A stretch of DNA of 64,000 nucleotides from positions 62,001 to 126,000 of the forward strand of contig DATILD010000104.1 in NCBI GenBank assembly GCA_035476815.1. The letters are read 5' to 3'. This document shows, piece after piece, positions 51,918 to 61,301 of this stretch (its first letter is position 1; each line of letters opens with the position of its first letter). Below the pieces are notes generated by a model. That model was given only the letters and a program-made list of their open reading frames with translations. It was not told where the DNA came from and did no database searches. The position numbers and the translations under genes are program-made. The DNA comes from Methylibium sp035476815 (GTDB taxonomy: Bacteria > Pseudomonadota > Gammaproteobacteria > Burkholderiales > Burkholderiaceae_C).

Positions 51918-53603
51918 ATGACATCACGACAGCTGCTCGAACAGTTCGGCCCGCGCGAGTCCATGGCCTACGACGTGATCGTCGTCGGCGCCGGACCGGG
52001 CGGCCTGGCCACCGCCATCCGCCTCAAGCAGCTCGCGGCCGAGCAGGGGCAGGAGGTCTCGGTCGTCGTGCTCGAGAAGGGCTCGGAGCCCGGCGCCCAC
52101 ATCCTGTCCGGAGCCGTCATGGACCCGCGGGCGCTCGCCGAGCTGGCGCCGGACTGGAAGGCGCGCGGCGCGCCGCTGAACCAGCCCGTGAGCGACGACG
52201 AGGTGCTGTTCCTGACCGCGACGGGCGCGGTCCGCACGCCCGACTGGCTCGTGCCGTCGACGATGCACAACCGCGGCAACTACGTCGTCAGCCTGGGCAA
52301 CGTGGTGCGCTGGATGGCGCAGCGGGCCGAGGCGCTCGGCGTCGAGATCTTTCCCGGCTTCGCCGCGACGGAGCTGCTCTACAACGACGACGGTTCGGTC
52401 AAGGGCGTGGCGACGGGCAACGTCGGTGTCGGCAAGGACGGCGAGCCCACCGGTCAGTTCCAGCTCGGCATGGAGCTGCACGGCCGGTACACGATCTTCG
52501 CCGAGGGCGCGCGCGGCCAGCTCGGCAAGGAGCTGATCGCCAGGTTCAAGCTCGACGAGGGCCGCGACCCGCCGAGCTGGGCCCTCGGCATCAAGGAGCT
52601 GTGGGAGGTCGATCCGGCGCAGGCGCGCCCCGGCCTGGTGGTGCACACCGCCGGCTGGCCGATGGACTCGGCCACCTTCGGCGGCGGCTTCCTGTACCAC
52701 TTCGAGGGCAACAAGGTGACGCTCGGCTTCGTCGTCGGCCTGGACTACCGCAATCCCTGGATGAGCCCGTTCGAGGAGATGCAGCGCTGGAAGACGCACC
52801 CGCGGATCCGCTCCACGCTCGAAGGCGGCAAGCGGCTCGGATACGGCGCGCGGGCGATCAACAACGGCGGACTGCAGAGCCTGCCGAAGACGATCTTCCC
52901 CGGTGGCGCACTGGTCGGATGCGATGCCGGCTTCATGAACGCCGCGCGCATCAAGGGCAGCCATGCGGCCATCAAGACCGGCATGCTCGCGGCGGAGGCC
53001 GCCTACGCCGCGCTGGTCCAGGGACGCCGGCACGACGAGCTGACCGACTACCCGCGCGCCTTCGAGCAGAGCTGGCTGCACGCGGAACTGCAGAGCTCGC
53101 GCAACTTCAAGCCCTGGTTCAAGCGGGGCTTCTGGATCGGTACCGTGATGACCGGCATCGAGCAGTGGCTGTTGCCCAAGCTCGGCATCAAGAGCCCGCC
53201 GTGGACGCTGCATCGCGACCGACCGGACCACGCGATGCTCAGGCCGGCGGGCGACTGCAAGCCGATCGACTATCCCAGGCCCGACGGCCGGATCACCTTC
53301 GATCGCCTGTCCAGCGTCTTCGTCAGCAACACCAACCACGCCGAGGACCAGCCGGCCCACCTGACCCTGAAGGACGGCGCCGTGCCCGTGGACCTGAACC
53401 TGGCGCGCTACGCGGGACCGGAGAGCCGCTACTGCCCGGCCGGCGTCTACGAGTTCGTCAAGACCGAGGCGGGCGAGGACCGCCTGCAGATCAACGCGCA
53501 GAACTGCGTGCACTGCAAGACCTGCGACATCAAGGACCCGACGCAGAACATCGTGTGGGTCGCGCCGGAGGGCGGCGGCGGGCCGAACTACGCCGGGATG
53601 TAG
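51918..53603 (+). CDS. electron transfer flavoprotein-ubiquinone oxidoreductase
   Basis: A 561-residue ETF-QO. The N-terminal FAD motif is VVGAGPGGLATAIRL, later GGALVGCDAGFMNAARIKGS and, near the C-terminus, the [4Fe-4S] motif NCVHCKTCDIKDPTQN. It is a membrane-associated enzyme that moves electrons from reduced EtfAB to ubiquinone. It closes the operon that starts at 42209 and completes the electron route from the acyl-CoA dehydrogenases. Length matches the family. Confidence 0.95.
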   Translation: MTSRQLLEQFGPRESMAYDVIVVGAGPGGLATAIRLKQLAAEQGQEVSVVVLEKGSEPGAHILSGAVMDPRALAELAPDWKARGAPLNQPVSDDEVLFLTATGAVRTPDWLVPSTMHNRGNYVVSLGNVVRWMAQRAEALGVEIFPGFAATELLYNDDGSVKGVATGNVGVGKDGEPTGQFQLGMELHGRYTIFAEGARGQLGKELIARFKLDEGRDPPSWALGIKELWEVDPAQARPGLVVHTAGWPMDSATFGGGFLYHFEGNKVTLGFVVGLDYRNPWMSPFEEMQRWKTHPRIRSTLEGGKRLGYGARAINNGGLQSLPKTIFPGGALVGCDAGFMNAARIKGSHAAIKTGMLAAEAAYAALVQGRRHDELTDYPRAFEQSWLHAELQSSRNFKPWFKRGFWIGTVMTGIEQWLLPKLGIKSPPWTLHRDRPDHAMLRPAGDCKPIDYPRPDGRITFDRLSSVFVSNTNHAEDQPAHLTLKDGAVPVDLNLARYAGPESRYCPAGVYEFVKTEAGEDRLQINAQNCVHCKTCDIKDPTQNIVWVAPEGGGGPNYAGM

Positions 53604-54169
53604 AGGCCGGGGTCTGCCGGGCGCGCCGCGTGTACGCGTTCGGCGGCGACAAGCGCCCCGGTTTCGGTCAACGCCGGGCCAGTGTGCAGCACGACATCCA
53701 GTCGGCGGACGGCCCGTTCGGGCAAGGCGTGCGTGCGGCCACGGTCGATCTTCGGTACGGGAACGGCAGGACCCGTGCCGCGCCGGTGGCCTGAACTGCT
53801 GGCTCCTCGACGATGACAAGGGCAGGTGCCACGCCGAACACGACCGGTGGGATCTGGCCAACGCCGATGACTGGCGGCTGCCCCGAGCCCTTTGCGATCA
53901 CGTGTTCGAAGTCGGAGACGATGGCGACGCCATCGGCGTGGGGATCATGGAACACGGTGTGGCCCACGGACACCCACGCTGTACCGCGGTGCAGCAGCGT
54001 CCGCCGATCTGACGACGCCCGCCGCACGGCATCGTGCGGCCCGGCTCTGTGAGCCGGTGCGTCTGCCCTGTCGTGACGAGCCCGCCGTGACCTGTGACTC
54101 CGGCGCCCCGCCGATGCGTCGCTCGGGAAAACCATAGGGGCTCACGAGCGAGATTCGGGCGCTTGTCCG
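53604..54169. other. intergenic stretch without a recognisable gene
   Basis: The region after ETF-QO holds open frames on both strands (up to 155 codons on the minus strand) but none resembles a known family, has a convincing start or matches neighbouring codon use. It separates the first catabolic island from the second transport set and may contain decayed sequence. Confidence 0.5.
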
Positions 54170-54198
54170 TTGACTAAATGAGTGCAACTCACTAATAT
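54170..54198 (+). promoter_or_regulatory. near-consensus sigma70 promoter with TetR-type operator in the spacer
   Basis: TTGACT (54170-54175), a 17-bp spacer and TAATAT (54193-54198). The palindrome TGAGT-GCA-ACTCA (54179-54191) fills the spacer. The same arrangement with the almost identical sequence is found at 63365-63393, next to the TetR gene. A bound repressor would block RNA polymerase. This promoter faces the second DUF1302 gene set. Confidence 0.75.
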
Positions 54199-54204
54199 TG
54201 TACG

Positions 54205-54498
54205 CAAGTTCACTATAGCGCTCGATGCCATGCAGTCGTGCCTGCATCCACTGACGAGAGCCGCGGTCGCGATGTTGCGCCGAGGCCTTCTGGAGACCCG
54301 GCGACCCGGGGCTTCGCGGCGCGCAAGCGCTCGACGGGGCGCTTCGCTTGCGCTACGCGCCGCACGATGAACTGATGCGCCTCAGCCCAGGGGTGGAGCG
54401 GTCGCGGGCACTCAGAGAAGGTGCCGGTGACCGGGCTGTATCGCCCTCCACGCGGGGTGGGGCATTCGATCCACTGACAGAAGAACGTGAGGCAAGAC
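54205..54498 (+). other. long 5' leader of the second transport set, with an inverted repeat
   Basis: About 290 nt separate the promoter from the DUF1302 start. The leader includes a perfect 9-bp inverted repeat, GCGCAAGCG (54321-54329) and CGCTTGCGC (54345-54353), which could form an RNA hairpin. The frames in this segment look non-coding. The long leader contrasts with the short gaps elsewhere. Confidence 0.45.
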
Positions 54499-56262
54499 AT
54501 GAGGAAGACAACGGCGAACAACGGTCAGCGTCGGCGCACGAAGCGAGTGGCGGTGATCGCGCTGATGGCGAGCATGAGTTCGGCGCACGCATTCAAGATC
54601 GATGCGGGCAACCCCGACGTGGCGATGCGCTTGGACACCACCGTGCGCTACAACCTGGCGGTCCGTGCAAACGAGCCCGGGCCGGTGGGCAACAACTTCC
54701 AGTTCGACGAGAGCGACTACAAGTTCAGCAAGCGAGGAGACGTTGTCACCAACCGGCTGGACGTGCTGCCGGAGTTCGACTTCGTGTACAAGAAGCGCAT
54801 GGGTTTCCGGCTGAGTGCGGCGGGCTGGTACGACAACGCCTACGACGACACCAGCACGCACACGAACCCGGCGCTGATCGGTGGCACCAGCGCCTCGGCC
54901 TACACCGGCGGCGAATACAGCCCCTACACCAAGCGCTACTACCGCGGGCCGTCAGGCGAGATCCTCGACGCGTTCGTGTTCTTCGGCCTTGACCTGGGTG
55001 ACATGCCGCTGTCGGTGAAGGCGGGCAAGCACACGACGATCTGGGGCGAGTCGCTGTTCACCACGACGCACGGCATCTCCTACGGCCAGAGCCCACTGGA
55101 CTTTGCCAAGGCGTTCGCCACACCGGGGATCGAGGCCAAGGAGTTGTTCCGCCCGCTCAACCAGATCTCGGCCCAACTGGGCGTGGCGCCGAATTTCAGT
55201 CTGGCTGCGCAGTACTTCCTCGACTGGAGCTACTCGCGCCTGCCCGAAGGCGGCACCTACCTGGGCATCATCGACATGGGCTTCAACGGGCCCACCAACT
55301 TCGATGCGGTCGGCTTTGGTGCCAATGCCGGCAACAGCCGGCCCGACAAGCGCGGCGACTGGGGCGTGAGCGCACGCTGGAGCCCGGAGTGGCTGGACGG
55401 CACGCTGGGCTTCTACTACCGCAACTTCACCGACAAGACCCCCGCGCTGTTCCGCTTCGCACCGAGCGGGACGGGCAACTACTACCAGCAGTTCTACGGC
55501 GAGGACATCGACTTGTACGGGTTGAGCCTGTCCAAGTCGGTGGGTCCGGTGAGTGTGGGCGCGGAGCTGAGCTACCGGAACAACATGCCGCTGTATTCGC
55601 CGCTGCTGGCGCCCGTGAGCGGTGCGGCTGCCAGCGCCGTGATCTATCCCAACGGGGTTCCGACGCTGGACGGCAACAGCTACCAGGCACGCGGCAAGAC
55701 GATGCATGCGGTGGTCAACGGGGTGGCCGTGCTGGGCCAGGGCTCGGTGGGCGGCTTCAAGCTGTACGACACCGCGGTGGTGCTGGGCGAACTGACCTAC
55801 TCGCGTCTGGTCAGCGTTTCGTCCAACCGCGACATGTACCAAGGCCTGGGCTATGGCGTGTGCGATGCGAGCCGCGCTGCCGCACTGGGGGCCGCCTTCC
55901 GCGACAAGTGGGACGGCTGCTCCACGCGCAGCGCGTTGGGGGTCGCGCTGTCGTTCACGCCTAGCTGGTTGCAGGTGTTCCCGGGGATGGACGTGCTCGC
56001 GCCGCTGTCGGTATCCAAGGGGCTGTACGGCAACTCGCCGGTGACCTTGGGCGGCAACCAAGGCAACGGCAGCTACAGCATCGGCATCGCCGCTGACATG
56101 TATGCCAAGTACCGCTTCGACTTGCGCTATGTCGACTACTTCGGCCGCTCCAAGTACGCCCCGCAGGCCCAGACCGGCACGCAGGTGCTGCGCGTCAACG
56201 GCCTGTCCACGCTGCTCAACGACCGCGGCTTCGTCGCGCTGACCTTCAAGGCCACGTTCTGA
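54499..56262 (+). CDS. DUF1302 family outer-membrane-type protein (copy 2)
   Basis: A 587-residue exported protein with a twin-arginine-like basic start (RRRTKR) and signal segment ending SSAHAF, then strand-rich sequence and the C-terminal ALTFKATF ending typical of beta-barrels. It parallels the protein at 7748 but is shorter and only distantly similar, so it is not a recent duplicate. ATG 54499 has GAGG about 6 bp upstream; a GTG at 54487 is also in frame. Confidence 0.87.
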   Translation: MRKTTANNGQRRRTKRVAVIALMASMSSAHAFKIDAGNPDVAMRLDTTVRYNLAVRANEPGPVGNNFQFDESDYKFSKRGDVVTNRLDVLPEFDFVYKKRMGFRLSAAGWYDNAYDDTSTHTNPALIGGTSASAYTGGEYSPYTKRYYRGPSGEILDAFVFFGLDLGDMPLSVKAGKHTTIWGESLFTTTHGISYGQSPLDFAKAFATPGIEAKELFRPLNQISAQLGVAPNFSLAAQYFLDWSYSRLPEGGTYLGIIDMGFNGPTNFDAVGFGANAGNSRPDKRGDWGVSARWSPEWLDGTLGFYYRNFTDKTPALFRFAPSGTGNYYQQFYGEDIDLYGLSLSKSVGPVSVGAELSYRNNMPLYSPLLAPVSGAAASAVIYPNGVPTLDGNSYQARGKTMHAVVNGVAVLGQGSVGGFKLYDTAVVLGELTYSRLVSVSSNRDMYQGLGYGVCDASRAAALGAAFRDKWDGCSTRSALGVALSFTPSWLQVFPGMDVLAPLSVSKGLYGNSPVTLGGNQGNGSYSIGIAADMYAKYRFDLRYVDYFGRSKYAPQAQTGTQVLRVNGLSTLLNDRGFVALTFKATF

Positions 56263-56282
56263 ACCACAGGAGACACATCATC

Positions 56283-57644
56283 ATGAACATGCGAATCGAG
56301 CTGTCGCTAATTGCCATGGCCGTCGTGACGGCTGGCTTCAGCGCAGGCACCGCACTGGCTGCTGTCTCCGCCGACGAGGCCAAGAAGCTGGGCGCCACGC
56401 TCACGGTCGTGGGCGCCGAGAAAGCGGGCAACGCCGCGGGCACCATCCCTGCGTACACCGGTGGGCTGACCACGCTTCCTGCCGGCTACAAGAAGGGCGA
56501 TCCCGTGCGCCCCGACCCGTTTGCGGGCGAGAAGCCGTTGTACTCGATCGACGTCAAGAACATGGCGCAGTACGCGGACCGGCTCACCGAAGGCACCAAG
56601 GGGTTGATGAAGAAGTACCCCAGCTTCCGCGTCGACGTGTACCCCACGCACCGCACACCAGCCTATCCCAATCAGATGGCCGAGAACACGCTCAAGTGCG
56701 CCATCACCGCCAAGACGCCGCCGAACGGGCTGGTGATGACGGGCTGCCACGCGGGCGTGCCCTTCCCAATCCCCCAGACCGGCGCGGAGGTGATGTGGAA
56801 CCACATCACGCGCTACGAGGGAGAGGCCTTCACGATGAACTACAAGGCCCTGTACGTGGACTCGACGGGGCGGCCCACGCTGTCGACGGCGGCCAACGCG
56901 CTGACGAACTACCCGTTCTGGCAGGCAGACCGGCCTGACGACCCCATGGTGTATCGCGTGAAGGTGGCCTACACCGACCCGGCTCGGCGCGCGGGCGAGG
57001 TGATCTTGCTGCAGGACCCGATGGACTACGTGAGTTCCGGGCGACGGGCGTGGACATACCTGCCGGGCCAGCGTCGCGTGCGGCTGTCGCCTTCGGTGAA
57101 CTTCGACACACCCAACCCATCCACGGGTGGTGCCTCCACCTACGATGACTCGTTCGTCTTCGTCGGATCGATGGAGCGCTTCAACTTCAAGCTGGTGGGC
57201 AAGAAGGAGGTCTACATCCCCTACAACACGTACAGGATGTCCTACCAGTCCACCGAGGCCGATCTGGTCAAGCCCAACCACTTGAATCCAGATCTGGTGC
57301 GCTGGGAGTTGCACCGGGTCTGGGTGGTGGAGGCCACGCTGGGCGAAGGGCGGCGCCACATCTACAGCAAGCGAATCTTTTACGTCGACGAGGACTCCTG
57401 GGTGGCCGTGGCAAGCGACCAGTACGACATGCGCGGCCAGCTGTATCGCGCGGCCTTTGCCTATGTCGCGCCCAGCTACGACATTCCCGCGGTGATGGCG
57501 CAGACCAACGCGACCTTTGATCTGATCTCGGGCATTTACGCGCTGAACTTCTACTTTGCCGATACCGGCGGTGTGAAGTACATCGCCCCACCGCCCGAGC
57601 GCGACTGGCTGCCGGACTCGCTGGCAGGCGGCGGCCTGCGCTGA
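56283..57644 (+). CDS. DUF1329 family protein (copy 3)
   Basis: A 453-residue exported protein with a signal peptide ending near GTALAAV and the family motifs GTIPAYTGG, YPTHRTPAYPNQMAENT, LPGQRRVRLSPS and WELHRVWVVEATL. Compared with copies 1 and 2, the APD after the QRRVR motif has changed. It is 20 bp downstream of the DUF1302 gene and continues the second transport set. Confidence 0.88.
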   Translation: MNMRIELSLIAMAVVTAGFSAGTALAAVSADEAKKLGATLTVVGAEKAGNAAGTIPAYTGGLTTLPAGYKKGDPVRPDPFAGEKPLYSIDVKNMAQYADRLTEGTKGLMKKYPSFRVDVYPTHRTPAYPNQMAENTLKCAITAKTPPNGLVMTGCHAGVPFPIPQTGAEVMWNHITRYEGEAFTMNYKALYVDSTGRPTLSTAANALTNYPFWQADRPDDPMVYRVKVAYTDPARRAGEVILLQDPMDYVSSGRRAWTYLPGQRRVRLSPSVNFDTPNPSTGGASTYDDSFVFVGSMERFNFKLVGKKEVYIPYNTYRMSYQSTEADLVKPNHLNPDLVRWELHRVWVVEATLGEGRRHIYSKRIFYVDEDSWVAVASDQYDMRGQLYRAAFAYVAPSYDIPAVMAQTNATFDLISGIYALNFYFADTGGVKYIAPPPERDWLPDSLAGGGLR

Positions 57645-57716
57645 CACTGGCCCGGGGGCGTTGGTCATCATGGCCAACGTTCCCTGGCAATGCTTGCTTA
57701 CCAAGCTGGATCCAAG

Positions 57717-58796
57717 ATGAACCACGGTCTACGAACCCTGGCGCTGCTGTTGAGTGCGTTTGTCGCGTACGGCCTCCCGGCGGCGGCCACCGCCTTCGCC
57801 GATCGCCTCGATACCCCGGCGCTGCCAAGCCCGCTGGCCCAGCGAGGCCTGCTCAACGGCATGGCCCGCGCAGGCGAGCGACTGGTCGCCGTGGGCGAGC
57901 GCGGCCACATCCTCTGGAGCGACGACCTCGGTGCCACCTGGCTCCAAGCCCATGTGCCCGTGAGCGTGGATCTCACGGCGGTGTACTTCCCCAGCGCGCT
58001 GCGCGGCTGGGCCGTGGGGCACGACGGCGTGGTGCTGGCCACCCGCGATGGCGGTCGGCATTGGGAGCGTCAACTCGACGGGCGCCTGGCCGTCCAGCTG
58101 ATGCAGACCCACTATGCCGCACACCCACCGCCCGACATCAGCCCCGAGGCCATGGCGGCGCTGCAGGCCGACGTGGCGCGCATGGTCGAGGAGGGTGCCG
58201 ACAAGCCCTTCCTCGACGTGTGGTTCGAGAACGACTCGACCGGCTACGTCGTCGGTCTGTTCAACCTGATCTTCCGCACCACCGATGGCGGCACGACCTG
58301 GCAGCCGCTGTTCGACCGTACCGACAACCCGCAGCGCCTTCACCTCTACGCGGTGCGCCCCGCCGCGGGCGGGCTGTACGTGGCCGGTGAGCAAGGGCTG
58401 GTGCTCAAGTTCGACCCGGCCACCCAGCGATTCAAGGCCCTGTCGGTGGCCTACCGTGGCACCTTCTTCGGCATCACGGCTGCAGACGACGCCGTGCTGG
58501 TGTACGGGCTGCGTGGCCATGTCTTCCGCAGCGAGGATGGCGGCGCGCACTGGCAGCAGGTGCCCACGGGCGTGTCGGTGGCCATCACCAGCGCCACGCA
58601 GCTCGCCGATGGCCGCACCGTCCTGGCCGGCCAGGACGGGCAGGTGCTCGCGTCCACCGATGGAGGGCGCAGCTTCGCACCGCTGGCGCGCGCGGCGCGG
58701 CCCGTCAGCAGCATCGCACGCGCCGGCGCAACAGCGCTGGCGGTCGCCGGGCCGCGCGGCGTGCTGTCGCTGTCTCTGGCGTCCGTCGTCAAGTGA
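57717..58796 (+). CDS. Ycf48/HCF136-like beta-propeller protein (copy 2)
   Basis: A 359-residue protein with a signal peptide (LALLLSAFVAYGLPAAATAFA) and Asp-box repeats such as SDDLGATW, TRDGGRHW, TTDGGTTW and SEDGGAHW. It matches the layout of the protein at 11094, with an insertion around residues 120-150. I chose ATG 57717, which gives a standard signal peptide; the open frame to 57690 adds nine residues. It precedes the RND gene, as in copy 1. Confidence 0.85.
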   Translation: MNHGLRTLALLLSAFVAYGLPAAATAFADRLDTPALPSPLAQRGLLNGMARAGERLVAVGERGHILWSDDLGATWLQAHVPVSVDLTAVYFPSALRGWAVGHDGVVLATRDGGRHWERQLDGRLAVQLMQTHYAAHPPPDISPEAMAALQADVARMVEEGADKPFLDVWFENDSTGYVVGLFNLIFRTTDGGTTWQPLFDRTDNPQRLHLYAVRPAAGGLYVAGEQGLVLKFDPATQRFKALSVAYRGTFFGITAADDAVLVYGLRGHVFRSEDGGAHWQQVPTGVSVAITSATQLADGRTVLAGQDGQVLASTDGGRSFAPLARAARPVSSIARAGATALAVAGPRGVLSLSLASVVK

Positions 58797-58834
58797 CGCC
58801 TGCCCACCACGAGCTTGACTCCCGGGAGTCGACC

Positions 58835-61291
58835 ATGAACCACACGACCGAGCTCGACGCGATGCCGGTGGTGCTCGACGTCGCCGCCTTCGACGCCACC
58901 TCGGGCAACCGGCTGGAGCGCCTCATCTTCAATCACCGGCGTGCCGTGGTGGTGTGCTGTGTGCTGGCCACGGCGCTGCTTGGCTACCTGCTGGCCACTC
59001 GACTGGTGTTCAACGCCAGCTTCGAGAAGATGATCCCGCAGCAGCATCCGTTCATCCAGAACTACGTGGCCCACAAGCAGGACCTGCGTGGACTGGGCAA
59101 CGCCATCCGCGTGGTGGTGGAGAACCCCTCGGGCGACATCTTCGACCCGGCCTACCTGCGTGAGCTGCAGCAGATCAACGACGAGCTCATCCTCACCCCG
59201 GGCGTCGATCGTGCAGGCGTCAAGTCGCTGTGGACGCCCGCGGTGCGCTGGCTCGAAGTCACCGAGGAAGGCTTCGTGGGCGGGCCAGTCATCCCGGATG
59301 ACTACCAGAGCTCGCGCCAGAGCATCGACCAGATTCGCAGCAACATCGCGCGCTCCAGCTCGGCCCAGGCGCTGATCGCGGTGGATCAGAAGTCGAGCAT
59401 GCTGTTCGTGCCGCTGCTGGACATCGACGCCGAGACCGGCCAGCGCCTGGACTACCACCGCCTCTCGCAGCGCCTGGAGCAGCAGATCCGCGCCCGCTTC
59501 GAAGGCCCGCTCGGTGTCGATGGTCGGCTCGCCCCGGGCCGGGTGAAGGTGCACATCATCGGCTTTGCCAAGCTCGTGGGTGAACTCATCGATGGGCTGG
59601 TCCAGGTGGCCTACTACTTTGCCGCAGCCGCCTTGATCGCCACCGCGGTGATCTACTTCTACACCCGGTGCTGGCGCAGCACGGCCTTGGTGGTCCTGTG
59701 CTCGCTGGTGGCCGTGCTGTGGCAGCTCGGGTTGGTGTCCGCGCTCGGCTTCGATCTGGATCCGTTCTCCATGCTGGTGCCCTTCCTGGTGTTCGCCATC
59801 GGCGTCTCGCACGGCGCGCAGAAGATGAACGGCATCATGCAGGACGTGGGCCGCGGGACGCATCGCCTGGTGGCCGCGCGCTACACCTTCCGGCGCCTGT
59901 TCCTGGCCGGGCTGACCGCGCTGCTGGCCGATGCGGTGGGCTTTGCCGTGCTGATGACCATCGACATCCCGGTGATCCGCGAGCTGGCGCTGGCTGCGAG
60001 CATCGGCGTGGCGGTGCTGATCTTCACCAACCTCGTGCTGCTGCCCGTGCTGCTGTCCTACACCGGCGTGAGCACGAAGGCCGCCAGCCGCAGCCTGGCG
60101 CAGGAAGCCGAGGGAACATCGCATCCCTTCTGGGCCCTGCTGGAGCGCTTCACCGAGCGGCGCTGGGCGGCGCCGCTGATCGTGGCCTCGGGGGCCCTGG
60201 CCGTCGTCGGCTTCGTCATCAGCCTGCAGCTCAAGGTCGGCGACCTGGACCCCGGCGCACCCGAGCTGCGCCCGGAGTCGCGCTACAACCGCGACAACGC
60301 CTTCATCACCAGCAACTTCGCGCTCAGCAGCGACCAGTTTGCCGTGATCGTGAAGACACCGCCCGATACCTGTCTGGGCTACGAGAACTTGGTCGAGGTG
60401 GACCGCCTGGCCTGGCAGCTGCGCCAGCTGCCGGGAGTGCAGACCGTCTTGACATTGGCCGATGCCGTCAAGCACGTGACCGCCGGCACCTACGAGGGCA
60501 GCACCAAGTGGATCACCGTGGCACGCAACCAGGAGACCATCAATTTCGCCGGCAACCAGGCCATGGCCAGCAACCCCGACCTCACGAACAAGGAGTGCTC
60601 GGTGCAGCCGGTGATCGCCTACCTCACCGACCACAAGGCCGAGACACTGGCCAGCGTGGCGCGCTCCGCGGCCGAATTTGCCACGCTGCACGATCGGCCT
60701 GAACGCCAGTTCCTGCTCGCAGCCGGCAGCGCGGGCATCGAGGCCGCCACCAACAGCGTGGTGCAACAGGCCAACCGCACCATGCTGCTGCTGGTCTACG
60801 CTGCGGTGGTGGTGCTGTGCTTCATAGCCTTCCGAAGCTGGCGCGCGGTGGTGGTGGCCGTGCTGCCGCTGATGCTGACCTCGATCCTGTGCGAGGCGCT
60901 GATGGTGGGCCTGGGCATCGGCGTGAAGGTGGCGACGCTGCCGGTGATCGCGCTCGGCGTGGGCATCGGCATCGACTACGCGCTGTACCTGCTGTCGGTG
61001 CAGCTGGCCTTCCAGCGGCAAGGGCTGAACCTCAGAGAGGCCTACCGCAAGTCGGTCCAGTTCACTGGCCGTGTGGTCTGTCTGGTCGGTTGCACGCTGG
61101 GTGCCAGCGTCATCACCTGGGCCTGGTCACCCATCAAGTTCCAGGCCGACATGGGCATCCTGCTCACCTTCATGTTCGTGCTCAACATGCTCGGTGCCCT
61201 GCTGTTGGTGCCCGCGTTGTCGAGCTTCTTGCTCAACCCGAGCCGTCAGACTGCCGGCAACGAATCACGATCCACCGCCGCAACCGCTTGA
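58835..61291 (+). CDS. RND superfamily (MMPL/SSD-type) transporter (copy 2)
   Basis: An 818-residue transporter with two repeated halves, membrane motifs VFAIGVSHGAQKMNG and GVGIGIDYALYLLSVQL, and periplasmic domains after the first and seventh helices. It follows the same design as the protein at 12181. The start at 58835 has CGGGAG upstream; the frame extends back to 58793 and overlaps the previous gene. Probably moves the hydrophobic substrate or a toxic intermediate together with the DUF1302/DUF1329/Ycf48-like proteins. Confidence 0.9.
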   Translation: MNHTTELDAMPVVLDVAAFDATSGNRLERLIFNHRRAVVVCCVLATALLGYLLATRLVFNASFEKMIPQQHPFIQNYVAHKQDLRGLGNAIRVVVENPSGDIFDPAYLRELQQINDELILTPGVDRAGVKSLWTPAVRWLEVTEEGFVGGPVIPDDYQSSRQSIDQIRSNIARSSSAQALIAVDQKSSMLFVPLLDIDAETGQRLDYHRLSQRLEQQIRARFEGPLGVDGRLAPGRVKVHIIGFAKLVGELIDGLVQVAYYFAAAALIATAVIYFYTRCWRSTALVVLCSLVAVLWQLGLVSALGFDLDPFSMLVPFLVFAIGVSHGAQKMNGIMQDVGRGTHRLVAARYTFRRLFLAGLTALLADAVGFAVLMTIDIPVIRELALAASIGVAVLIFTNLVLLPVLLSYTGVSTKAASRSLAQEAEGTSHPFWALLERFTERRWAAPLIVASGALAVVGFVISLQLKVGDLDPGAPELRPESRYNRDNAFITSNFALSSDQFAVIVKTPPDTCLGYENLVEVDRLAWQLRQLPGVQTVLTLADAVKHVTAGTYEGSTKWITVARNQETINFAGNQAMASNPDLTNKECSVQPVIAYLTDHKAETLASVARSAAEFATLHDRPERQFLLAAGSAGIEAATNSVVQQANRTMLLLVYAAVVVLCFIAFRSWRAVVVAVLPLMLTSILCEALMVGLGIGVKVATLPVIALGVGIGIDYALYLLSVQLAFQRQGLNLREAYRKSVQFTGRVVCLVGCTLGASVITWAWSPIKFQADMGILLTFMFVLNMLGALLLVPALSSFLLNPSRQTAGNESRSTAATA

Positions 61292-61301
61292 AGGGCTTGC
61301 A

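Noticed and set aside
53668..54135. 155-codon minus-strand frame after ETF-QO
   Set aside because: The translation shows no family motif I recognise, contains Arg-rich frame-shadow-like parts and lacks a ribosome-binding site; left as intergenic.
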